Shown: one piece after another, positions 25,956 through 34,167 of the stretch
How positions within the stretch are numbered: position 1 is the first letter of the stretch
Layout: each line of letters opens with the position of its first letter
NCBI RefSeq assembly: GCF_907164915.1
Contig: NC_061862.1
Location: forward strand, 93,947,995 to 94,011,994
Length of the DNA: 64,000 bases
Source: Impatiens glandulifera
Taxonomy: Eukaryota > Streptophyta > Magnoliopsida > Ericales > Balsaminaceae
Direction: 5' to 3'
Position numbers and translations under genes: made by a program
The notes under the pieces: model-generated
What the model was told of the DNA's origin: nothing
The model's input: only the letters and a program-made list of their open reading frames with translations
Databases searched by the model: none

Positions 25956-26711
25956 ATGTCTCAGTTCACAAATATCCTTCAGGTTGATTTTGAGTCGTGC
26001 TCCAACACCGATCATTACGACATCTATAAAATGATAAAATCCTTGGAGGATACCGGCCTCCAATACTTCCTTGATGATAAACTCACCATTTATCCTGGGT
26101 CTGTTCTGGAGTTTTTCCAAAATGCCAGAGTGTTCAGAGGAACACCACATTTTGACACCCACATTCAATCTAAAGTGGGGGGTATTCTCTTTGACTTCAC
26201 CGAGCAAGACTTCGCCCGGTGCTTCGGCTTGCCCAAACAAGGGCTAACCGATCTTAACCCCCCGGCCAACTTAAAGGCCGAGGTCTCACACAACCTAGCC
26301 CGGTCGAATGAGCCGGTGGATGACCACGGCAGCAAGGCCCACTTGAGAGCTGAATATCAGCTACTCAACGACGTGTTAGGAAGGGGCATCTTGGGAAAAG
26401 ATGTCACTAACACTTACTGCGTGGCGGTTTTCAATATGATGACGGCCATTGTCACCGGTGCGCCGGTGAACTGGTCCAGAGTGCTGTTTGACGTCCTTAT
26501 TTGGATAATCGGCACCCGGTCAGTGGCCCTCATTCCCCAAGTAAGCCGACTTCTTGAAGAGCTTGGCGTCCCGACCTGTCCCGGCGAAGGTCTAAACCAT
26601 GCTCAGGTGCTCACAAGGGAAGCAACTGATTCATTCTATGAACAGTTTGAGAGAGAATGGAGGAGGGGGAACTTCAATCTCCCTCAAGATTTCAATCCCC
26701 GCGCCCGCTAG
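25956..26711 (+). CDS. Copia extra ORF-A (module protein, 251 aa)
   Basis: Intact 251-codon frame with a good ATG. Function is unknown. It shares an ordered set of motifs with ORF-B and ORF-C: VDFES (residue about 10), DTGLQYFL (33), VLEFF..A (50), FGLPKQGL (91), EPVDDHGSKAHL (119), LGRGILG (142) and VNWSRVLFDVL (172). No signal peptide or membrane span is evident, which argues against a classic envelope protein. It lacks the coiled-coil tail of ORF-C/D. Plant SIRE-type copia elements carry an 'env-like' ORF in this place. I also recall similar uncharacterised proteins in Lamiales gene sets. Both links are unverified. Hydrophobic frames overlapping its end (26599, 26657) look like chance. Confidence 0.7.
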   Translation: MSQFTNILQVDFESCSNTDHYDIYKMIKSLEDTGLQYFLDDKLTIYPGSVLEFFQNARVFRGTPHFDTHIQSKVGGILFDFTEQDFARCFGLPKQGLTDLNPPANLKAEVSHNLARSNEPVDDHGSKAHLRAEYQLLNDVLGRGILGKDVTNTYCVAVFNMMTAIVTGAPVNWSRVLFDVLIWIIGTRSVALIPQVSRLLEELGVPTCPGEGLNHAQVLTREATDSFYEQFEREWRRGNFNLPQDFNPRAR

Positions 26712-27204
26712 GTCACTCCTTCCTGCATCCGGTCGTTTTGCAGCATGTACCGGATGCATCCTTAACCAACTCAAATCTGATCATATCGGCTTCATCCATG
26801 TCTACTTCGGTTCTATTTGTGTTTTTCATTTCTGTATGCCATGTTTCGGCTTTATCTCTACCATTTTCGGTCTCTATCTAATCAATATCGTTATGTGTTA
26901 AATGCAATTAATGAGATAATCCCAAATTAATGAGATAACTCCCAACCACCCGAACATTTAATATCCAACCGAACCGGTTACTTCTCAACTAACACTTACC
27001 TTGGGTTTTGCAATTTGCTCCTTCCCCATGCATCTTGAAAAGGGAAAGATTCTCTTCCTTAATAAAACAAAACTGACCATCAATGCTCAGAATTTCCCTC
27101 CAAAACCGATCCTATATAAGGAGTCATCCTCCTCTCATTCTATCACATTCATAAGAGCAAAATCACTTGTATTCCTCTTGAATCTCTCTTCCAATACCGA
27201 AATC
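26712..27204. other. Spacer between ORF-A and ORF-B
   Basis: Non-coding spacer with T-rich stretches after ORF-A (a possible 3' UTR) and a TATA box, cctatataagg, at 27111-27121, about 90 bp before the ORF-B ATG. Confidence 0.45.
27111..27121 (+). promoter_or_regulatory. TATA box before extra ORF-B
   Basis: cctatataagg, 90 bp upstream of the ATG at 27205, is a near-ideal plant TATA box. A pyrimidine-rich leader (tcctcctctcattc) follows. Confidence 0.5.
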
Positions 27205-27912
27205 ATGCCGAGTCGAACTCTGGGAAACTTTCTAAGCGTCGATTTCGACTCATGTCTGGCAGAATGGGACTATGACCATCCAAAGAAAAACATGTTCGAA
27301 TGTCTTATTGATACCGGACTTCAAACCTTTCTCGAAGAATCCGGTCCTGTACTGATTGAGGATGTCAAGGCATTCTTCAGAAGTGCCTGCATCAGGGGCG
27401 ACTACATTGTCTCTACAGTACGGGACCACACCTTCTGGCTTGATGAAGCCGAATTTGCCATCCTTTTCAATCTGCCCAAAGAAGGGTTCTCTGATTTCCC
27501 GACTATGGAGGGACTTGATGCATTCTACTATGGACTACTCTGCTCTGCAACTCTTGATCCGGTGGAAACCTACGGGTTAAAAACCCGTCTCTGTCGTAGT
27601 GCTCAGCTACTTCTTGAGATTGTCACTCGGTCCATTCTGTGTCAATCCCCAAATCAGCGGTATTCATAGAACACCTATAACATCATGACCCACATCTACC
27701 ACAAAACGACCATCAATTGGTCAGCGGTCCTCTTTCAAAACTTGAAGAACATGGTGCTGACCAAGAAAGGTCTCGGTTATGCACCTCACATCAGCAAGTT
27801 GATTCTCAAGTACCGGCCAGAGTTTGGACCGGGTACACCTGCTTCCCACTCAAACATTCTTGATGCAGATGCGGTGGAAGAGAAATTTTCCAGAATGGTG
27901 CTTACTTTTTAA
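27205..27912 (+). pseudogene. Copia extra ORF-B (module protein, one in-frame stop)
   Basis: About 235 codons starting MPSRTLGNF at 27205. The frame is open further upstream, but ORF-A and ORF-C place the start here. Motifs align with ORF-A: VDFDSC, DTGLQTFL, VKAFFRSA, FNLPKEGF, DPVETYGLKTRL, VTRSIL and INWSAVLFQNL. A TAG at 27667-27669 falls between VTRSIL and INWS, in a stretch of the same length as in ORF-A. Reading through restores the alignment to the end at 27912, so this is a single nonsense change. Function unknown. Confidence 0.65.
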
Positions 27913-28423
27913 GTGCTTATCTTTTGTGTCATTCTATCGGTTTTCTCTATGCACTCTTTAGTATCGGTCTCTTGAATAAAATTTCGTTTGAGTTTCAATG
28001 ACCGCTTCTCTTTATTCTTTGCGCATTTATCTAAGTAACCGAAAATTAACTCGTTCTTATCCGGTTTCATAAAATCTGATTACAACTGTTAATCAAAATG
28101 TCTGATTAGACTTAGAAACCGATCATTCATTCGGTCTCAAAGGAAAGAATGCGTCATCCATGACATAGGCTAAGGGTTTTGGAGGGAAATCTCCCGCCCA
28201 AAGTTGCCGCCCACCTTTTCACACTTAACCGCCCATAGTTTGGCGCACTTTCATCTAGGAGGGAAAATTCCCGCTCTTTCATGATGGGACGGTTGGGCTT
28301 CCAAACCGTGACTATAAAAGGGGGCCTTCGGTCATTTCTTTCATTCTCACGCGAATTCACTTTATCTCTCTAACTTTTCTAAACTCTTTGAAGCCGTTTT
28401 CTCTCATTCTCAAACTCTTCAAC
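27913..28423. other. Spacer between ORF-B and ORF-C with a promoter-like region
   Basis: Non-coding. It holds two related motifs, gagggaaatctcccgccc (28189) and gagggaaaattcccgctc (28259), each with a small inner palindrome. Between them is tttggcgc (28239-28246), which matches the E2F consensus TTTSSCGC. A strong TATA box lies at 28312. Confidence 0.4.
28311..28323 (+). promoter_or_regulatory. TATA box before extra ORF-C
   Basis: actataaaagggg, about 110 bp upstream of the ATG at 28424, closely resembles the LTR box cctataaaagg at 19680. An E2F-like tttggcgc lies about 70 bp further up. Confidence 0.55.
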
Positions 28424-29755
28424 ATGGGTCGTGATTCGGCGCTGTTCAAACTATACTCTCAAGTGGATTTCGAGGAAATCCGGCAGAATGGGACGACCGA
28501 AGCGAAGGACGTTATTGATAAGCTGATTAAAACCGGTCTGGGATATTTCCTAGACGGTCCTCACGTAATTTATAAGGAAGCGGTCGAAGAATTCTTCAAC
28601 ACCGCAAGCGTCTCCTACGACAGGATCATCGCAACGGTTTGCGGTTCCCAAATAGAGATCACCGAAGCTTTGGTGGCCGAAAGCTTGCGTCTCCCAACTG
28701 GCCAGGATGCAAAGGCAGAAATAGACAATGACACCTTTGAGATAGCGTGCCACTTTTTATCGGCAACCACTGAGCCGATCACGACATCCGGAAGTAAAAA
28801 CATGCTAAAGCCGGAATATATCCCGGCATGTGACGTTTTCGCCAGGGCGATACTGGCAAGGGGAGGAAACTTCAGCAACCTCACCAAAGACAAAATTAAG
28901 ATGATAATCGGTCTGCTGGAAGGAAAAGAGGTTAACTGGGCAAGAGCAGTGTTCGGCAACCTCATGGACATGGTGAAACCGGATTCAACCCGGTCATGGG
29001 GATATGCCGTGCCCCTCGGTAAGATCTTCATTCACTTAAAACTCAACGTCGGTCCCGGTGTTGCGTTAGCAAACCGTTGCATCATTCGATCGAGGCAATT
29101 TCTTCCAAGAACGCAGTCGGCCTCCAGTTCCACAGGTGGCCGAAAGAAGAAGGCCGCAAAGAAAGATGCCCCGGCAAAAGCAAAGACCGGAGGTAAGAGG
29201 AAAGAAAAGATAACCTTCGCAGACCCGCCACGACAAACAGAAGATGAGGAGTGGGCCCCTGAGGAAACCGAAACGGAAAAGACCGATGATAGAACGGTCA
29301 ACGACGACGATCATTCGGCTCGGAGTCCGAATGATGCCGAACAAAGCACTAATCCTGAGACCACCGAGGGTGAAGACGGGGTTGATGAAGGAGACAATGA
29401 TGAAGGCCACAACAAGGAAGAGGCCGACGAGGCCGAGGCCGAAAGATTAGCCCAGAAAATCTTTCAGGGCATAAACAAGCGAGACGAGGACGTTATAGAC
29501 CTATATTTGGAGTGGCATGAGCACCGCTTCAACACAAAATATAAAAACATCCTACCGACCTTCCCGCAACAGAATTGCATCGACAGATTGGAGGAGGTAG
29601 AGGACATGATCTTACGCCTCACAAAATCCAAAACAATTCAGGAGGTACAATGCCGAACTTGTCTCCTGATACCGAGAAGCCATATTCGGAAACTAAAAAG
29701 GCGTATCAGGAAGATTAAGGAAGAATATGCCGAGGGGGATCGGTGTGTACCGTAG
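28424..29755 (+). CDS. Copia extra ORF-C (module plus basic/acidic domain)
   Basis: 443 codons from the ATG at 28424. Residues about 12-225 are the third copy of the module: QVDFEE, KTGLGYFL, VEEFFNTA, EPITTSGSKNML, FARAILARGG and VNWARAVFGNLM. A lysine-rich stretch follows (GGRKKKAAKKDAPAK, then GGKRKEK), which could be a nuclear signal. A long Glu/Asp-rich region and a charged, coiled-coil-prone end (IRKLKRRIRKIKEEY) complete it. It ends at 29755, overlapping the next ORF by 13 bases. The two join if one G is added to the G run at 29734-29738, so C and D were probably one protein of about 890 residues. Function unknown. Confidence 0.7.
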   Translation: MGRDSALFKLYSQVDFEEIRQNGTTEAKDVIDKLIKTGLGYFLDGPHVIYKEAVEEFFNTASVSYDRIIATVCGSQIEITEALVAESLRLPTGQDAKAEIDNDTFEIACHFLSATTEPITTSGSKNMLKPEYIPACDVFARAILARGGNFSNLTKDKIKMIIGLLEGKEVNWARAVFGNLMDMVKPDSTRSWGYAVPLGKIFIHLKLNVGPGVALANRCIIRSRQFLPRTQSASSSTGGRKKKAAKKDAPAKAKTGGKRKEKITFADPPRQTEDEEWAPEETETEKTDDRTVNDDDHSARSPNDAEQSTNPETTEGEDGVDEGDNDEGHNKEEADEAEAERLAQKIFQGINKRDEDVIDLYLEWHEHRFNTKYKNILPTFPQQNCIDRLEEVEDMILRLTKSKTIQEVQCRTCLLIPRSHIRKLKRRIRKIKEEYAEGDRCVP

Positions 29756-31107
29756 CGCCGAGAGCTTTAACAAAGCTTGAAAAGGGCAAACTGGAAATAC
29801 GTCAAGAAATAGAGCAGCTGGAAGCAATATGCAACCAAAAGCAAGTACCGGTCTATACTGCTCCGGTAATCGAAGAATTTCCAGTTAACAGTCAAACACC
29901 TTCAAGGGAAGTTGAGGAATCGATACCGACATTGGGAGTTGAGGTTCCAAACTTAGAAGATGCGGTTCCAAACCTGGAAGATGCGGTGCCGAACTTAGAG
30001 GATGCGGCACAATTAGAACCTCCAAATGAAGAGGATGCACAGTTAAATCTCGATGAAAGAGCCGATCCTGACCCCACCGAGCAATCAACGCCTCCTCCGC
30101 CACCGGAAGTCACCACTTCAGTCCCTCCTCAAGAATGGATTGATGACCGACTTCAAAAGTTTGAAGCATCAGTTTCGGAGCGGGTTGAGGACCGACTTCA
30201 GCAGCTTGAAACATCCATTTCAGAGCGGATCGATGAACGCGTACAAGTACACGAAGTGTCCAAGTTTCAACCGCTCAAGGATAGATGCGATAACATATTT
30301 GATTCGGCCCTGCAGTTCACCGATGTGACAAAACAGCTTCTGGAGCAACATCAAGCACGCCTAGCAGAACTCAGCACCGGGTTGTGGGAAGAGGCCGGTG
30401 AGCGCGAAAATTGTGTTCAGCGAACCGCGGCTCTGGAGGCTATGACCTCGGACTTAAAGAAGGATTTCGAACGGGTCGACCAGACAATCGACCGGGTCTC
30501 GGTACTGGAAAAGAAAAACGAAGATCTCGTGACCGAAGTAAAGGCCCTTACCGAACAGATGGCTGAAATTCTAAAGGCTAAGGAGAACGCAGATGCCGCG
30601 GCTATAGAGGCTGATGCTCTAGTGGCTAAAAGGGTCCAGGATGCGCTGGATGCCGAAGCTAGCAAGAATAAGGGGGCGCCGCGATCGTCTCAACTAACCG
30701 AAGCAGATTTGGAAACCGAAAGAATAAGAAGAGCCGAGGCCTTATACCCAGGGTATGCCGAGAAAGTGGCCAGTCAGGCTGCGGAGGATGCTGCACGGTT
30801 GGAAAGGGAGGCGCGAAGGCTGGCGGGCTATGCAACGGAAAACGAGAAAAAGAAGAAGGCGGCCGCCTCCGCTTCAGAACCGAAAAAGAGAAAGAGGGTG
30901 GCCTCTAAGAAAGTTCGGATAGTCGAGATGCTAAATGAAATATCTGACCCGGTTGCTACGGGTACTTCGCAGCAAGCCGACCTAGTCGAGGATGAAGTCG
31001 AGGAACAACTGCGGTCCCGATCGAAAAGACAACGATCCTCCCAACAGACCAGGCAACCGCAACCGACGAAAAAGAAGAGTGCCTATGATTTCACGGATTC
31101 TGAATAG
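29743..31107 (+). CDS. Copia extra ORF-D (coiled-coil, NLS tail of ORF-C)
   Basis: 454 codons, without a natural ATG at its start (GTG at 29743). It is best read as the C-terminal half of ORF-C after a frameshift. Near residue 70 there are three copies of the decapeptide VPNLEDA-type repeat. A Pro-rich linker follows. Then comes a paired repeat, WIDDRLQKFEASVSERVEDR, continued by a second DRLQQLETSISER-type turn. A long heptad-rich coiled coil occupies about residues 130-370, with Ala/Glu/Lys-rich sequence. Two basic clusters (EPKKRKR, SKKVR) look like nuclear signals. It is absent from ORF-A and ORF-B. Function unknown; a structural or nucleoprotein role is only a guess. Confidence 0.6.
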   Translation: MCTVAPRALTKLEKGKLEIRQEIEQLEAICNQKQVPVYTAPVIEEFPVNSQTPSREVEESIPTLGVEVPNLEDAVPNLEDAVPNLEDAAQLEPPNEEDAQLNLDERADPDPTEQSTPPPPPEVTTSVPPQEWIDDRLQKFEASVSERVEDRLQQLETSISERIDERVQVHEVSKFQPLKDRCDNIFDSALQFTDVTKQLLEQHQARLAELSTGLWEEAGERENCVQRTAALEAMTSDLKKDFERVDQTIDRVSVLEKKNEDLVTEVKALTEQMAEILKAKENADAAAIEADALVAKRVQDALDAEASKNKGAPRSSQLTEADLETERIRRAEALYPGYAEKVASQAAEDAARLEREARRLAGYATENEKKKKAAASASEPKKRKRVASKKVRIVEMLNEISDPVATGTSQQADLVEDEVEEQLRSRSKRQRSSQQTRQPQPTKKKSAYDFTDSE

Positions 31108-31422
31108 GGACTATCCTTCCTTTTCTTATTTGCCTTAGAATTCATGCTTTGTCTTTTCCGGTTACCTATAAATATATAAAGTTATTTTTGAATCCGGCCT
31201 TATTTTGCATTTCTACTTGATTTTGATAATTTTAAATAAAATAATCAAAAAGGGAGAAATTGTTAGATAAAAGATAAAGACTCTTCCAAAACTTCTCTCT
31301 CAAAATTTTTCAAAAATTGTCCAAGTCTTCTTCAAAAACCGGCCAAACAAAACAACCGGCCTACGGTTGCAAACTTACATGATTTTGATAATTTTAAATA
31401 AAATAATCAAAAAGGGAGAAAT
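31108..31422. other. 3' untranslated region with duplicated polypurine tract
   Basis: A 52-bp segment with the polypurine tract and the first 10 bases of the LTR occurs twice, at 31219-31270 and 31381-31432, 162 bp apart. Only the second adjoins the LTR. The 110 bp between them matches nothing else in the element by eye. Confidence 0.7.
31409..31420 (+). other. Polypurine tract
   Basis: aaaaagggagaa lies two bases before the 3' LTR and would prime plus-strand DNA. An identical tract stands at 31247-31258 inside an upstream duplicate. Confidence 0.85.
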
Positions 31423-32691
31423 TGTTAGATAAATTTAGACCGGTTCGAATAAACCTAACTTAAATAAACTTTCCATGCAGGAACAAGGAACTGGACCGGA
31501 TGAACAAGAGAACCGACTGAAGAAACCTAACCGGTCAAGCTACCAAACCAATCAAGAGTATTCGGAACATGACCGCACAAAGGAAGAATCGGCCAAAGCT
31601 CAAAACCGGAACCATCAAACAGCCGATTATCCACAAGACAAGAATAACCGGAAGAAGTCCGGTTACTTCACTATCAAAAGACATTCGGCCAAGTCAAGAG
31701 GCCGACTAGTACAAGAAGATATTTTGGGTATCTGTTGTGAATGATACCAAAGAAACAGACTGAATACTTCCATATCCATGCAAGTCTGAGGAAAGACTGT
31801 AGGCTGCAGAAAACAGTACTACCGGATCCTTCTACTTAGGGATAAGCCAGAAAGGAAATCTTCAAAGTACAGACAACTGCCCAAACAGACAGTGCCTACA
31901 TTGAGTAAAAGACAAACCCGGCAGGTCTGTCTTGCAAACCGGAAGAACAGACCGGCAGGTCTGAGACGACCGCAGGTCTGAAACCCTGAGACACTGAATC
32001 ACTGCATCTCTGATCAGCCAATCAGATTCAAGGCTTTGAAATATGACCCTTGGCATATTTCACCTATAAAAGGAGGCAGTTGCAGAAGAGTAAATGCGGG
32101 ACATTAAGCCAGACAAGTGAAGCGTTGAGAGCATTTACTACAAGTGATAACAGTGTGACATTCTAGAAAGCCTAAGTGTTGAAAGTTAAAGTGTGTTCTA
32201 CAATTTCGGTGTAAATTGTAAGAGTGTTATCGAGCAGAGAATAAGTCTCGATCGGCTTGTATTTGTATTCCTTAGTGAATATCCTTCTCGCGGTTTCGAG
32301 AGGAAGGGGTGACGTAGGAGTTTTATCTCCGAACATCCATAAAATCTGTTGTGTTATTTACTTTCTGCCGGCTTCATCATCTGACCGACTAACTTAACTA
32401 CACCGCTCCAAATCGACTAACTTAACCATACCGAATATCCAGATTACTGAAACCGACCCACCATCTTCAAATCTTCATCATCCGAAACCGATTTCGCCTA
32501 TCATACAAGTGTGCCGCTTCAACCTGAAAGCAAACCTCTTCCGCGCTTGAACCTAGTTCAAGGGTTTGTGACAGGTTGTGTAGTATTGAAACCCCGGTGT
32601 TAATCTCTAACCGGATTAACCACCACCCTACGAGTGAGAACCGCTAACCGGTCCAACCCCCGGTCCACCAGCGGCGACCTAGATCCTAACA
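31423..32691 (+). repeat. 3' LTR of the copia element
   Basis: 1269 bp, the same length as the 5' LTR. By eye I find four substitutions (at about 31488, 31962, 32049 and 32567) and no indel. Confidence 0.95.
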
Positions 32692-34059
32692 AAATTCTTG
32701 AAAGATCTCAAGTTGCCTAATGGTTTTTGCTCAAATATCGGCGGTTGTGTAAATTTGGAAGAGAAAAGGATTTCGGGATTAAAGAGTCATGATTGTCACA
32801 TTTTGTTGGAATATTTTATTCCTTTAGAAACTCGTGGATTACTTCCAGATAATGTGTATGATGAATTAGTAAATTTGTCTCGGTTCTTTCGGTTGTTGTG
32901 TGCTTCAAAGAGTTGATTCAAGAGGACCTCGAACAATTGTACATGGATATTACATTGACACTTTGCAAATTTGAAATGATTTTTACGCCATCAATCTTCG
33001 ACATCATGATGCATCTCCCGGTTCACTTGTCATTTGAGGCTTTGCTTGGGGGACCTATTCAGTATCGATGGATGTATCCGTTTGAACATTACATGGGTAC
33101 AATGAAAAGATATTTGCGGAATAATAATCACTCTGAAGCCTCTATAAGCAAGAGCTATCTTGTAAATGAGAGTATTAGTTTATGTGCCAGGTATATGGAG
33201 GAAGAAGAGCAAGAAAATGCACAAACTGAAATCTCGGGTATTTCAATATTTGCATCGTTGGAAGACCTATCTAATGGAAAAATATACAACTTGGATTATA
33301 TTGATCGAGTGACAGCTCATTCTTACATTTTGAAAAATTACCCCGAAGCAGAACTTTTTTACATGTAAGATTCTATCTTGCTTTTACTAATTAGCATTAA
33401 AGAGTATGTTATTTAATATTCGATCTATTTGCAGAGATTATATGCAGTATTGCAATAACAACGAGTCCCATGGAGAAACGTTTGTCGCCTATTTCAAGCA
33501 TCGAGTGAGTAAATTATAAACCATATATCCTAACTATTTTTATTCATTTTAACAACTTCATTTCGGGTATATATACAGGTCGCTCAATTAGCAGAATTTA
33601 ACGATATATCAAGAGACCTCAAGATCTTAGGAGAAGGTCCAAGTATGTACTCGTCTATGTATGTTTGGTGTAAAGTAAACGGATACAAATTCTGTACAGA
33701 AAAACACGACGAAGGTTTGACCACTCAAAATAGTGGGGTGGTTATTGAGGGGTACAACGGGTCTGAAACTATGTCATACTACGGAGTTTTAACGGATATA
33801 ATCGAAGTACAATACTTTTTTCACAAACGAGTTGTTTTATTCAAGTGTAAGTGGTTTGATACACACTCGGGAGAACTAGGAGTGAAAGTGGATAAATATG
33901 GCTTCGTAAGTGTAAATGTAAACCGAATTTTAAAAACTCAAAGTCAAGACCCGTATATATTGGCGAGTCAAGCAAAACAAGTATTCTACGCCCCTGATAT
34001 GTAAGCTTGACCCGGTTGGAAGATTGTGACAAAAATAAAACCGCGGTTTACAAATATGT
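32692..34059 (+). pseudogene. TNP2-like CACTA transposase, downstream half (DUF4218, DUF4216)
   Basis: This continues the reading broken at 19039: FLKDLKLPNGFCSNIGG, RGLLPDNVYDELV, then a frameshift near 32910, then DIMMHLPVHLSFEALLGGP and RWMYPFEHYMGTMKRYLRN (DUF4218). Introns are likely at about 33367-33433 and 33506-33579. DUF4216 (VNGYKFCTEKHDEG, then FKCKWFD) runs to about 34003. TAA and TGA codons at 34003-34011 interrupt the tail, which otherwise continues PGWKIVTKIKPR. It is clearly a decayed transposase. Confidence 0.85.
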
Positions 34060-34167
34060 AGTTCAGATTAATTAATTAGGTAGATTTATGTTCTTTACTT
34101 TATATTCGTTCTTATTACTACTTGATCTAAATTATTCCCTCATTTATTAATGGTATGCATTAAAATG

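Larger units (their letters stand above)
19040..32691 (+). mobile_element. Ty1/copia LTR retrotransposon with three extra ORF modules
   Basis: It is 13,652 bp long with 1269-bp LTRs (tgttag...cctaaca), a 5-bp target duplication (aaatt), a tRNA-iMet primer site, gag, pol in copia order (protease, integrase, RT, RNase H), and a polypurine tract. A region of about 6 kb between pol and the 3' LTR carries three related ORFs plus a coiled-coil tail. The LTRs differ at about four positions, so insertion is very recent. Pol has one in-frame stop, ORF-B one stop, and ORF-C/D one frameshift. The whole element is rich in ACCGG/CCGGT motifs and less AT-rich than its surroundings. Confidence 0.95.

Noticed and set aside
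25956..26711. Calling the extra ORFs a retroviral-type envelope
   Set aside because: No signal peptide, transmembrane span or fusion-like segment is visible. 'Env-like' would be a positional label only.
26599..26901. Overlapping frames with hydrophobic stretches after ORF-A, possible membrane protein
   Set aside because: They overlap the intact ORF-A in other frames, have no good start context, and the hydrophobicity comes from a T-rich spacer.
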